DNA from: Bacteroidales bacterium
GTDB taxonomy: Bacteria; Bacteroidota; Bacteroidia; Bacteroidales; F082
NCBI GenBank assembly: GCA_014860665.1
Contig: JACZJI010000049.1
Location: 1 to 64,000, forward strand
Length of the DNA: 64,000 bases
Direction: 5' to 3'
In this document: piece by piece, positions 9,151 to 17,390 of the stretch
Layout of the letters: each line of letters begins with the position of its first letter
Position numbering within the stretch: position 1 is the stretch's first letter
The notes under the pieces: model-generated
Database searches by the model: none
Seen by the model: only the letters and a program-made list of their open reading frames with translations
Told to the model about the DNA's origin: nothing
Translations under genes and position numbers: made by a program

Positions 9151-11844
9151 TTATTCGCTTTTTGAAATTCTTATAAGACTGACCTCTAGAGGGTTGTTTT
9201 CTGCGAAAACGCTAATCCAGTTGTTGTCTTCTGAAAACCATTTATATTGAGATCCAATTCTAATGATAAATTCATGATTTCCTTTACCTTGAGGTACACG
9301 GACAACAAATCCTCCATTTTTTGATTTTCCTTCGCCGAAAGTAAAAATCACATTAAATGAATTTCCACTGATATTACTAGCCCTAACCAATACGTAGTTA
9401 CTTTGTCTTTCCGTTACTGGGATTGGCTTGAAAGTAAATTGCCTGGTTTCGTTGGATTGTATCAGCGTTTTTTGCTTAACAATATCTTCTATCGCATTAT
9501 CTGAAATGTATTTTGTTATTTTTTTTACCATTTCCATAGGATAGGGCTTTTCGGGCAGGATGTGATTTGCAATTTTGTAAATCTCTATGGCCTGATCAAA
9601 AGCTTTCTCATGGTAAAATTTATCTGCTAAAACAATTTCCTGATCGTACTGGTTTTTCCGCTTTTGAAGTGTAGCTGCGAGGACCTGCTGGCATTGCTGA
9701 ATTTGTTGTCTGGGATATGTTTCGTCCGGTTTGATACTCAAAGCAGTTTTGTATTGCTGCAGGGCTTCCTGGTAGTCTTTTGACTGAAAAAATTCATTTG
9801 CACTGGAAAGAACCTTTTGATATCTCTGTTCTTTTTCTTTCTCCATTTGGAGTAAAATTGTATTTACCTCTTTGATTTTCTCCTTTGGATAGTTTTCATT
9901 TTGTTTTAGTCCCGAAGCTGACTGATATTCTTTCAGTGCAAGTTCATAACTTTTTTGGTTCATCAAACTGTCAGCTTGTTTAACGGTTACGGTATATTTC
10001 TCATCAACCTCTTTCTGCTGTTCTATTGCCCCAAGAGTCTGATTTATTAACTCAATTTTTTGTTTAGGATCAGTTTCGAGTGGTTTTAGATCGGACGCCT
10101 TTTTGAATGCTTCTAAGGCAGATTGATAAGATTTTCTTGCCAAAAGACTGTCGCCCTTCGTAATCGCTGTACTGTAAGCAAGGTTGATTTTTTTCTGGTC
10201 TTCAATTTGTTGAAGAATACTATCTACTTCAGCAATGGCTTGTTGTGGCTCGCTGGCATTTGGTTTTAATGTTAATGCTTTTTCAAAGGCTTTCTTTGCA
10301 TCTGTCCATTGTTTCCCATCTTTCAACAAGTTTCCCTGTTGCATCTGTTGCGCAAATTGTTCATTAATTTGTCTTTGCTTTACCGAGTCGGACAGAATTT
10401 TATGAATCGATGCAATTTTATTTTTGGGATAATCTTCACCAGGTTTTAGTTGGGATGCCATTTCAAATTTTTGTAACGAAAGATCCCAGTTCTGTGATTC
10501 GAAAAACTGATTTCCGGATGTTATAAGTTCTTGATATTGAGCTTCTGATTTCTCCTGAGTAACTTGTTTGAGAAGTGCCTGGGTTATTTCTTTTAACTTT
10601 TTCTGGGGATAAGTATCATCAGGTTTCAATGCCTGTGCTTTCGAAAACATATCTCTTGATGCCAAATATTGTTTTTTATCGAAAAGGCTGTCTCCCTTCA
10701 GTAGAATTTGTTTGTAATTGGCTTCCTGGTCGGCAAGCTCTTTTTTCATCATCAAATCAATTCGTTTAAGCTGCTCTTTGGGATAAGTTTCGTTCGGTTT
10801 TAATGTCAGAGCGAGATTGTATTCAGCTTTGGCATTGTCGAGTTCCGGAATGCGAAACAGACTGTCTGCCTGATGAATGGCAGTCAGATAATTTTCATTA
10901 AGATTTGATTTTTGTGACTGAAGGGTTGCATTAATCCTGTCAATCATATCCTTAGGATATTGATTATCGGGCCAAAGAGTTTCTGCTTCCTGATATTTCA
11001 ACTTGGCAGCCATATAATTTTTAGCGATGTAAAGTTTATCACCCTCATTTGCTTTTGCAGTATAGGCGTCTTGTTTTCTTGCCAATGGTTCAATCTGATT
11101 AATCTTGGCTATAAGATTAGTATTTCCGGGGGTAAGTGAATCAGCTTTTTGAAGATGAGTGAGCGCGGATGAGTAATTTTTTATCAAAAGATAGCGCTGT
11201 GCCAACTCAATTTCTTGCTTTGCCAGTTTCTGTCTTTTCAGATATTCGTTTTTCAAACGTGTTGCAAGAGCAATTTTTTCAGTAGTTATTTTTCTTTCAG
11301 GGAAAATCTTCTGTGCTTCCTTAAACTGAGTAATGGCACTGTCGAATTCCTGGAGTCCCAATAATTGAGTCCCCTTATTCATTTTAGACTGAAACAGAGT
11401 TTGCTTCTGTTGTTCGGCAGCCAGTTTCGTATCAATTTCATTTATTTTTCCTAGAGAATAGGCATCATTAGGTGCAATTTCCAAAGCTTTCTGATAGGTC
11501 AACTTTGCTAGATCAAGTGCCCCTTTTTCCAGGTAATCATCTGCCTGGTCAATCAGATTATAATAACCGGCTTGTCTGTCATCTTGTTTCTGAATCTGTT
11601 TGATAGTTTCTTCAATAAGATTTTGCACGGTTTTATCACCGGGTTTGAGTTGTAAAGCTAAGAGAAAATATGCTTTTGCATCCAGAAGTCTGTGTTTTTT
11701 CAATTCACTATTTCCTTTCTGGATCGCTTCTTCATAAGTTTTGGCTGTCTGGGCACATATTTGTTTAGCGTCAAACAAGCTTAAAGACAATATTACAGAG
11801 ATAATAAAATATATTTTAAGGGCTCTATTTTGGCTTCGGTACAT
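9151..11844 (-). CDS. Secreted 13-unit TPR-like repeat protein
   Basis: An exported 897-residue protein with a signal peptide (about 1-32, ending QICAQ). It consists mainly of about 13 tandem helical repeats of roughly 55-65 residues. Each has a TPR-like core (Y-x-x-A-x-x-x-F/Y-x-x-A) followed by a near-constant turn of the form L-K-P-x-E-x-Y-P-K. The last 110 residues are predicted beta-rich (from about 790, ending SLIRISKSE) and contain no repeat. It probably sits in the periplasm or at the outer membrane as a protein-binding scaffold; the partner is unknown. It follows lolD by 41 bases on the same strand, which fits an envelope role. Confidence 0.8.
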   Translation of the reverse strand: MYRSQNRALKIYFIISVILSLSLFDAKQICAQTAKTYEEAIQKGNSELKKHRLLDAKAYFLLALQLKPGDKTVQNLIEETIKQIQKQDDRQAGYYNLIDQADDYLEKGALDLAKLTYQKALEIAPNDAYSLGKINEIDTKLAAEQQKQTLFQSKMNKGTQLLGLQEFDSAITQFKEAQKIFPERKITTEKIALATRLKNEYLKRQKLAKQEIELAQRYLLIKNYSSALTHLQKADSLTPGNTNLIAKINQIEPLARKQDAYTAKANEGDKLYIAKNYMAAKLKYQEAETLWPDNQYPKDMIDRINATLQSQKSNLNENYLTAIHQADSLFRIPELDNAKAEYNLALTLKPNETYPKEQLKRIDLMMKKELADQEANYKQILLKGDSLFDKKQYLASRDMFSKAQALKPDDTYPQKKLKEITQALLKQVTQEKSEAQYQELITSGNQFFESQNWDLSLQKFEMASQLKPGEDYPKNKIASIHKILSDSVKQRQINEQFAQQMQQGNLLKDGKQWTDAKKAFEKALTLKPNASEPQQAIAEVDSILQQIEDQKKINLAYSTAITKGDSLLARKSYQSALEAFKKASDLKPLETDPKQKIELINQTLGAIEQQKEVDEKYTVTVKQADSLMNQKSYELALKEYQSASGLKQNENYPKEKIKEVNTILLQMEKEKEQRYQKVLSSANEFFQSKDYQEALQQYKTALSIKPDETYPRQQIQQCQQVLAATLQKRKNQYDQEIVLADKFYHEKAFDQAIEIYKIANHILPEKPYPMEMVKKITKYISDNAIEDIVKQKTLIQSNETRQFTFKPIPVTERQSNYVLVRASNISGNSFNVIFTFGEGKSKNGGFVVRVPQGKGNHEFIIRIGSQYKWFSEDNNWISVFAENNPLEVSLIRISKSE

Positions 11845-11885
11845 AGTTTATTGACCAGATTCTATAAAAGAAACGTTCATAGCGT

Positions 11886-12548
11886 TTAAATATTTTCTGA
11901 TATGATTAACCCATCTTTAATCAGAAACTGTTTGTCTGTCATGGAGGCCAGGTCATTATTATGTGTAACAATAACAAAAGTCTGACCAAGATTTTTTCGT
12001 AGATCGAAGAATAACTGATGCAATTCTTTAGCTGATTTTGAATCAAGATTTCCTGAAGGTTCATCAGCAAAAATCACAGCTGGTTCGTTGATAAGTGCTC
12101 TTGCAACAGCAATTCTTTGTTGTTCTCCACCTGAAAGTTCGGCTGGTTTATGCGAAGCCCGATTTTTTAAATGAATAAAATCAAGTAGTTTTATAGCCTT
12201 GTCTTCAGTAGCTTTCTTATTTTTCCCCGCGATTAAAGCTGGAATGCAGATATTTTCCAAAGCTGTAAATTCCGGAAGAAGATGGTGAAACTGGAAAACA
12301 AATCCTATGTGTTTATTGCGAAATTCAGAAAGCGTTTTATCATTCATCCGTTTGATCTCCACCCCATTCAGTATTATTCGTCCTTTATCCGCAGTCTCAA
12401 TAGTTCCCAGAATCTGCAATAAAGTAGATTTTCCAGCGCCTGAGGCTCCTGTAATTGAAACAATTTCTCCTTGATTAACGCTGAGATTAATCCCTCTCAG
12501 TACTTCAACGCTTCCAAACGACTTGTGTATGTTTTCGGCTATTACCAT
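11886..12548 (-). CDS. lolD: LolD-like ABC transporter ATPase
   Basis: ATP-binding subunit of the MacB/LolD group. The 220 residues contain Walker [10 protein letters not shown] (34-42), the Q-loop in [10 protein letters not shown], the ABC signature LSGGEQQR and Walker [13 protein letters not shown] with the H-loop VTHN. LolD powers release of lipoproteins from the inner membrane by LolCE. No permease gene is adjacent; in Bacteroidetes lolD is often separate from lolCE. A MacB-type export ATPase is the alternative. Confidence 0.85.
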   Translation of the reverse strand: MVIAENIHKSFGSVEVLRGINLSVNQGEIVSITGASGAGKSTLLQILGTIETADKGRIILNGVEIKRMNDKTLSEFRNKHIGFVFQFHHLLPEFTALENICIPALIAGKNKKATEDKAIKLLDFIHLKNRASHKPAELSGGEQQRIAVARALINEPAVIFADEPSGNLDSKSAKELHQLFFDLRKNLGQTFVIVTHNNDLASMTDKQFLIKDGLIISENI

Positions 12549-12565
12549 TTCTTACGTATGACTAG

Positions 12566-12573
12566 CAAATATA
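12566..12573 (-). promoter_or_regulatory. -7 promoter element for lolD
   Basis: Reads TATATTTG on the minus strand, 17 bases before the lolD ATG. Confidence 0.45.
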
Positions 12574-12631
12574 GTAAAAGGTTTATATGGGTTGAAGTGG
12601 TTGTTGGAAGTGACAATGAATTTCGTTAAAA

Positions 12632-12661
12632 AAAAGAACACGCCATTAGACGTGTTCTTTT
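12632..12661 (-). terminator. Terminator after the E2 gene
   Basis: Perfect arms AAAAGAACACG (12632-12642) and CGTGTTCTTTT (12651-12661) around an eight-base loop. A run of A on the plus strand becomes the T-run for minus-strand transcription. It lies 26 bases after the E2 stop and insulates lolD. Confidence 0.92.
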
Positions 12662-12687
12662 AATGGATAATATGATAGTATGAAAAA

Positions 12688-14028
12688 CTAAATTTCCATG
12701 TTCGGATCCCATTTTTCAAGAATCTCTTTCAGCTTCTTGAGATACATGCCACCTAGCGCCCCGTCTACAATCCTGTGATCGTATGCTAATGACATAATCA
12801 CAATATGACGGATAGCAATTACATCTCCTTGAGGTGTCTCAAGAACAACTGGTTTTTTCCGGATAGCTCCAAGTCCGAGAATTGCCACCTGAGGTTGATT
12901 AATTACTGGCGTGCCGGTAAGGCTGTCAAAAGTTCCAAAATTGGTTATTGTAAAGGTTCCTCCCTGAATTTCGTCGGGACTTAAAGAGTTCTTTCTTGCT
13001 CTGTTAGCCAGACTGTTCACTGCTTTTGTGATACCTAGCAGATTCTTCTCATCAGCATTCTTGATAACAGGAACAATCAAATCTCCACTTGGAAGAGCTG
13101 TAGCCATTCCGATGTTGAAATTTTTCCTGTAGATGATGTTGTATCCGTCTACAGAAGCATTGATTTGAGGGTATTCCTTCAATGCCCTGACGGCTGCATC
13201 AATAAAGATTGGTGTAAAAGTAATCTTTTCACCATCTCTTTTCAATAGACCATCTTTTACTTTGCTTCGCCAATTTACAACATTAGTAACATCAATATCA
13301 ATAAATGAAGTCACGTGTGGAGAAACTTGTTTCGACATCACCATATGATCAGCAATAATCTTTCGCATACGGCTCATCTCAACAATTTGATCACCGGCCT
13401 CAGTATGAACTTCAGGCATTTTTATTTTTGGCATTTCCTTTGAAGCAACTGTAGCAACAGGAGCTGCAGAAGCTGCTTGACGTTCAGAAACTTTGCCTGA
13501 TTTTTTCTTTTCTACGAAGTCCAAAATGTCTTTTTTGGTCAAACGGCCGTCCTTTCCAGAACCGGTAATAGTTTCCAGTGTTGAAACCGAAATATTTTCA
13601 GCTTTGGCTATGCTTTTTACAAGTGGAGAGTAGAACCGTGAAGCTTCTTCAAAACTTGCTGGTTCAACAGGAGCTTCCTGAACTGCTGCTGAAGTTTCTT
13701 TTTGAGGTTTTTCAGCCAGTACTTCTACTCCTGGAATATTTTCTGTTTCAACTTTTACATTACTTGTTTCTTCACCAGAATCTTCTCCTTCAATTTCAAC
13801 AATGGCAATAACTTGGCCCACAGGGACAACATCCCCTTCTTTAAATAATTGTTTTACTAAAGTGCCCTCAACCGGACTTGGAATCTCTGAGTCTACTTTA
13901 TCAGTAGCTATTTCCAGAATCGCGTCATCTTCTTCCAGGTGTTCACCTTCTGATTTTAGCCATTTTGTAATGGTTGCCTCGATGATACTTTCACCCAGCT
14001 TGGGCATTAAAATTTCAAATTTAGCCAT
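12688..14028 (-). CDS. 2-oxoacid dehydrogenase E2 acyltransferase
   Basis: Dihydrolipoamide acyltransferase core of a pyruvate, 2-oxoglutarate or branched-chain 2-oxoacid dehydrogenase complex (446 residues, cytoplasmic). The N-terminal lipoyl domain has Lys44 in EIATDKVDSEIP. A Glu/Pro-rich linker leads to an E1/E3-binding domain (about 133-170, YSPLVKSIAKAENIS; GRLTKKDI). The C-terminal catalytic domain ends with YDHRIVDGALGG, which carries the active-site His. No E1 or E3 gene is nearby. The single lipoyl domain and the overall form resemble the branched-chain type common in Bacteroidetes, but the substrate cannot be fixed from sequence. Confidence 0.9.
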   Translation of the reverse strand: MAKFEILMPKLGESIIEATITKWLKSEGEHLEEDDAILEIATDKVDSEIPSPVEGTLVKQLFKEGDVVPVGQVIAIVEIEGEDSGEETSNVKVETENIPGVEVLAEKPQKETSAAVQEAPVEPASFEEASRFYSPLVKSIAKAENISVSTLETITGSGKDGRLTKKDILDFVEKKKSGKVSERQAASAAPVATVASKEMPKIKMPEVHTEAGDQIVEMSRMRKIIADHMVMSKQVSPHVTSFIDIDVTNVVNWRSKVKDGLLKRDGEKITFTPIFIDAAVRALKEYPQINASVDGYNIIYRKNFNIGMATALPSGDLIVPVIKNADEKNLLGITKAVNSLANRARKNSLSPDEIQGGTFTITNFGTFDSLTGTPVINQPQVAILGLGAIRKKPVVLETPQGDVIAIRHIVIMSLAYDHRIVDGALGGMYLKKLKEILEKWDPNMEI

Positions 14029-14071
14029 CTTAGAATCTTAATTTACAAACTGTTTTGTTTTCATTCTTGTT

Positions 14072-14090
14072 TTATTGTCTTTGACAATAA
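14072..14090. repeat. Perfect 8-bp inverted repeat in the E2 leader
   Basis: TTATTGTC (14072-14079), spacer TTT, GACAATAA (14083-14090). It lies 43-62 bases before the E2 start and just downstream of the E2 -7 element. It could be an operator overlapping the transcription start or a 5' mRNA hairpin. Confidence 0.7.
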
Positions 14091-14098
14091 ATATGGCG

Positions 14099-14106
14099 CA
14101 AAATTA
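14099..14106 (-). promoter_or_regulatory. -7 promoter element for the E2 gene
   Basis: Reads TAATTTTG on the minus strand, a full match to TAnnTTTG. It predicts a transcript start near 14093-14095, immediately before the inverted repeat at 14072-14090. Confidence 0.5.
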
Positions 14107-14515
14107 CTGAAAAATTTTCGTAATTTGAATTTATTCTAAATAAAATTGTTCCTTTTAGCCTGACAGATTTCTCCGCTGGATAAGTAGTTCTGTTTTATCA
14201 CCCTGATTTAGGTATATCCAGAGGCTTTTGATAATTCATATAATCAAATAGATAAGGCGCATCTGGTTTCTTTATAATTTAAAGTTCAGCTTTTTCCAGA
14301 TTAATGGTTATTAACTTTTTTGTACAAATTTTCGTTGTTTTAAAAAGGACAATAAACAAAAAACAAATTATTGTAATATATTGATAGTATGATAGATATA
14401 TTTATATATTTAATTTTATTGATGTTTTGTAAAATGTTTGATTTGAACTGTTTTACAAAGATAATTGCGAATTTACTACTTAAAGCGAATTCCAGCTAAT
14501 CAGTCCATAGAAGGC

Positions 14516-14545
14516 TTTGATTTATGAGGATAATTTTTAATTTTG
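14516..14545 (+). promoter_or_regulatory. Bacteroidetes-type promoter for the DUF3276 gene
   Basis: TTTG at 14516-14519, an 18-base spacer, then TAATTTTG at 14538-14545, 30 bases before the ATG. This is the best two-part match in the window. Confidence 0.65.
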
Positions 14546-14575
14546 TGTTTATAATTAAAAAAAGACGGGATACCT

Positions 14576-14944
14576 ATGGAAGAACAAGAAAAACAGGACA
14601 GAAGACCGGATATTTTTTCCAAGGTCGTTAGGGCTGGCAAAAGAACCTACTTTTTCGATGTGAAAACCACGCGCAATGGAGAATTTTATTTAACCATTAC
14701 AGAAAGCAAACGAAGATTCCTGAACGATCAGGGGAAGTTTGTTTATGAAAAGCATAAGATCTTTCTGTACAGAGAAGATTTCGAGAAGTTTGTTACCGGC
14801 TTGGATGGCGCTATTCGTTATATCGAAACCGGGACTGGCGTGAGCGATACAGTGACCGATGAGGAAGAAGATGCGGAAGACATTCATGTGGATGTGAATT
14901 TCGAAGACCTTGGAAATGAAGAGGAAAAAGCTGCAGAAGAATAG
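14576..14944 (+). CDS. DUF3276 (PUR-alpha-like) nucleic-acid-binding protein
   Basis: A 122-residue cytoplasmic protein of the DUF3276 family, the bacterial PUR-domain proteins related to Pur-alpha, which bind single-stranded nucleic acids. The PUR domain spans about 12-95 (FSKVVRAGKRTYFFDVK; FYLTITESKRRF; KHKIFLYREDFEKF). The last 25 residues are a very acidic tail. Length and tail are typical of Bacteroidetes members. It precedes parA on the same strand, but parA has its own promoter. The target in the cell is unknown. Confidence 0.87.
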   Translation: MEEQEKQDRRPDIFSKVVRAGKRTYFFDVKTTRNGEFYLTITESKRRFLNDQGKFVYEKHKIFLYREDFEKFVTGLDGAIRYIETGTGVSDTVTDEEEDAEDIHVDVNFEDLGNEEEKAAEE

Positions 14945-15041
14945 ATTCTGTCGTTAAACCTTATGTTCCTACTTCCAGTAAACAGTTATTTCTGTTGATA
15001 ACTTGATTTTAATTGAGGTATTTTACAACACCTTAAAGTGG

Positions 15042-15049
15042 TAATTTTG
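15042..15049 (+). promoter_or_regulatory. -7 promoter element for parAB
   Basis: TAATTTTG matches TAnnTTTG, 26 bases before the parA ATG. No clear TTTG was seen at the -33 position. Confidence 0.45.
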
Positions 15050-15075
15050 TAAAGTCGTTAATAGTGCAAAGAATT

Positions 15076-15894
15076 ATGGGAAAAGTCATCGCCGTTACCA
15101 ATCAAAAAGGAGGAGTTGGAAAAACCACAACAGCAATTAGTTTAGCCGCGGCCCTTGCGGTTTTGGAGTATAAAACTCTTTTGGTAGATGCTGACCCACA
15201 GTCAAATGCAACGTCTGGACTTGGATTTGATACAAGAAATATTCAGTCAAGCATTTATGAGTGTTTGATAGATGATGTCAGCCCAAAAAATGTTATTCTT
15301 CCTACCGACACCCCGCATTTATTTTTGCTTCCATCTCATATAGATTTGGTTGGAGCAGAAATTGAAATGATCAACCTTCCGCACAGGGAAATGATGATGA
15401 AAAGGGCTCTTGAAGAAGTGCGTAATGATTATGATTTCATTATTATTGATTGTTCTCCTTCTCTGGGACTTATAACCATAAATGCACTTTCGGCAGCTAA
15501 TTCGGTTATTATTCCAGTCCAGTGCGAATATTTTGCTTTGGAAGGATTGGGAAAACTTTTGAATACTATCAAGATAGTTCAGGGAGGATTAAATCCTGAA
15601 CTGGATATTGAAGGGATTCTTCTCACCATGTTTGATGTAAGATTGAGACTGTCTAAACAAGTAGTTGATGAAGTTAAAGCCCATTTTCAACAACTGGTGT
15701 TCGACACCATTATCAACAGAAATACCCGTTTGAGCGAAGCTCCCAGCTTTGGACAATCGATTATTATGCATGATGCTCAAAGTGTTGGAGCTGTTAATTA
15801 TCTGAATTTTGCCCGTGAATTGCTTCAAAAAAACAATATGACGGACATGAAAAATGAGGATCGGAAAATTCATATAACGGATGACGAACAATAA
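15076..15894 (+). CDS. parA: Chromosome-partitioning ATPase ParA (Soj)
   Basis: Walker-type ATPase that moves ParB-parS complexes during chromosome segregation. The ATG at 15076 gives MGKVIAVTNQKGGVGKTT, so the deviant Walker A lies at residues 10-17, as in all Soj proteins; a GTG four codons upstream is less likely. Walker B is in DFIIIDCSPSLG and the Walker A' region in VDADPQSNAT. At about 272 residues it is of chromosomal, not plasmid, type. It overlaps parB by 14 bases (operon). Confidence 0.94.
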   Translation: MGKVIAVTNQKGGVGKTTTAISLAAALAVLEYKTLLVDADPQSNATSGLGFDTRNIQSSIYECLIDDVSPKNVILPTDTPHLFLLPSHIDLVGAEIEMINLPHREMMMKRALEEVRNDYDFIIIDCSPSLGLITINALSAANSVIIPVQCEYFALEGLGKLLNTIKIVQGGLNPELDIEGILLTMFDVRLRLSKQVVDEVKAHFQQLVFDTIINRNTRLSEAPSFGQSIIMHDAQSVGAVNYLNFARELLQKNNMTDMKNEDRKIHITDDEQ

Positions 15895-16780
15895 AAACAC
15901 AAAAAGAGCCCTGGGCAGGGGACTTGACGCTATTTTAAGCAGTCCTGATACAGATATCACTTCTAAAGATATCTCCGGTAATTATGTTGCTGGTGCTATT
16001 GCGGAATTGAATATTGATGAAATAGAAGCAAATCCATTCCAGCCCCGTTCTCATTTTGATGAAGTAATGTTGCAGGAACTGGCAGAGTCCATTAAATCTC
16101 AGGGTGTTGTGCAGCCAATTACAGTACGGAAAATGGGACGTGATCAATATCAGCTCATTGCCGGAGAAAGAAGGCTAAAAGCATCAAAAATAGCAGGACT
16201 CAAGAAAGTCCCATCTTTTATCCGTGTGGCAAATGACGAGCAAATGCTTGAGTTGGCATTGATAGAAAATATTCATCGTCAGGATTTGAATGCTATTGAA
16301 GTAGCAATAAGTTATCAGCGTTTGATGGACGAATGTGTTCTGACACAGGAACAACTCAGTGAAAAGGTGGGGAAAAGCCGTTCTACAATTACTAATTTTT
16401 TGCGATTGTTAAAATTACCACCTGAAATTCAGATTGCTTTACGTGATTCTTCAATTACTATGGGGCATGCACGAGCTTTGATTACAGTTGAAGAGGAAAG
16501 CCAGCAATTGCATATACTGAAAAGTATTATTTCTGATGGTCTGAGTGTCCGTCAGGTGGAAGAAATGGTTCGTCAACTAAATAATCCGGTTACTAAGAAA
16601 AAGAAAGTACCTGCTAAAAGTATTCCTGAGAAATATCAGGATGTGCCATCAATAATTAGTAAAGCATTAGGTGCTCAAATTAGCATCAAAAGAAATGAAA
16701 CCGGTCAGGGAAGTATTGTAATTTCCTTTAAGAATGATAATGAATTGGACAAGGTTATTTCATTTTTTGAAAAAAAATGA
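15881..16780 (+). CDS. parB: Chromosome-partitioning protein ParB (Spo0J)
   Basis: Centromere-binding CTPase partner of ParA. The 299 residues show the N-terminal ALGRGLDAIL ParA-interaction motif, the ParB/Srx domain (about 45-135, NPFQPRSHF; GERRLKASK; LIENIHRQDLNAIE), a helix-turn-helix (about 145-195, LSEKVGKSRSTITNFLRLLKLP) and a C-terminal dimerisation segment. The start lies inside the end of parA. No parS consensus was found by eye within the pair. Confidence 0.94.
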   Translation: MTNNKNTKRALGRGLDAILSSPDTDITSKDISGNYVAGAIAELNIDEIEANPFQPRSHFDEVMLQELAESIKSQGVVQPITVRKMGRDQYQLIAGERRLKASKIAGLKKVPSFIRVANDEQMLELALIENIHRQDLNAIEVAISYQRLMDECVLTQEQLSEKVGKSRSTITNFLRLLKLPPEIQIALRDSSITMGHARALITVEEESQQLHILKSIISDGLSVRQVEEMVRQLNNPVTKKKKVPAKSIPEKYQDVPSIISKALGAQISIKRNETGQGSIVISFKNDNELDKVISFFEKK

Positions 16781-16784
16781 AGCA

Positions 16785-17384
16785 ATGTGTGATATTAAAA
16801 AGACAATCTGGAGATTGTCCTTGCTTATCTTTCTTGGGATATTTTTAATATCCGGACCACTAAAAGCCCAGGGAATAAAGGACAAGAAGGAAACCCAGAC
16901 AGTAGAAAAAAAGGAAAAGAAAAAAAAGCCACAGTTAATTCGTTCTCCCAAAACAGCAGCCTTATTATCCATTATCCCGGGAGGTGGCCAAATCTATAAT
17001 CATAAGTACTGGAAAGTGCCGATTGTTTATGCCGGTTTTGCGGTCTTCGGTTATTTTATTGTAACAAACACGCAACAATATCACATTTTCCGTGATGCAT
17101 ATAATGCGACGGCAGATTCTGCAACTACAAATCCATACGCGCAAAAATACAGTCCAACTTCACTTCGGATTGTCAGAGATTATTACCGTCGTAATATGCA
17201 GTTGTCCTATATTTTAACTGGTGCCTGGTATATTTTGCAAATAGTAGATGCTAATGTAGATGCTCATTTAACTCGATGGAATATTTCCAACAATCTTTCT
17301 ATGGAAGTAGCGCCTATTATTAGTCCTCCTTTGAAACGCAGCACAGGTGCTTATAATGGTCTTAGTCTTCGATTTCATTTTTGA
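16785..17384 (+). CDS. DUF5683-family membrane protein
   Basis: A roughly 199-residue protein starting four bases after parB and so probably part of the parAB operon. The ATG at 16785 was chosen because it begins the hydrophobic leader (LSLLIFLGIFLISGPLKAQ). A lysine-rich linker follows, then the DUF5683 core SPKTAALLSIIPGGGQIYNHKYWKVP with a membrane segment (IVYAGFAVFGYFIVT) and a second one (YILTGAWYILQIVDANVDAHL). Its function is unknown. The same arrangement after ParAB is common in Bacteroidetes. Confidence 0.82.
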   Translation: MCDIKKTIWRLSLLIFLGIFLISGPLKAQGIKDKKETQTVEKKEKKKKPQLIRSPKTAALLSIIPGGGQIYNHKYWKVPIVYAGFAVFGYFIVTNTQQYHIFRDAYNATADSATTNPYAQKYSPTSLRIVRDYYRRNMQLSYILTGAWYILQIVDANVDAHLTRWNISNNLSMEVAPIISPPLKRSTGAYNGLSLRFHF

Positions 17385-17390
17385 AAGTAA

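Larger units (their letters stand above)
14029..14575. other. Divergent AT-rich intergenic region
   Basis: About 550 bases between the divergent E2 and DUF3276 genes. It holds a promoter for each side (listed separately) and a perfect inverted repeat in the E2 leader. The middle (about 14330-14440) is very AT-rich, with runs such as TATATATTTAATTTT. No gene was found. Confidence 0.6.

Noticed and set aside
15076..17384. Plasmid partition locus
   Set aside because: ParA/ParB are of chromosomal Soj/Spo0J type and lie among housekeeping genes; no rep gene.
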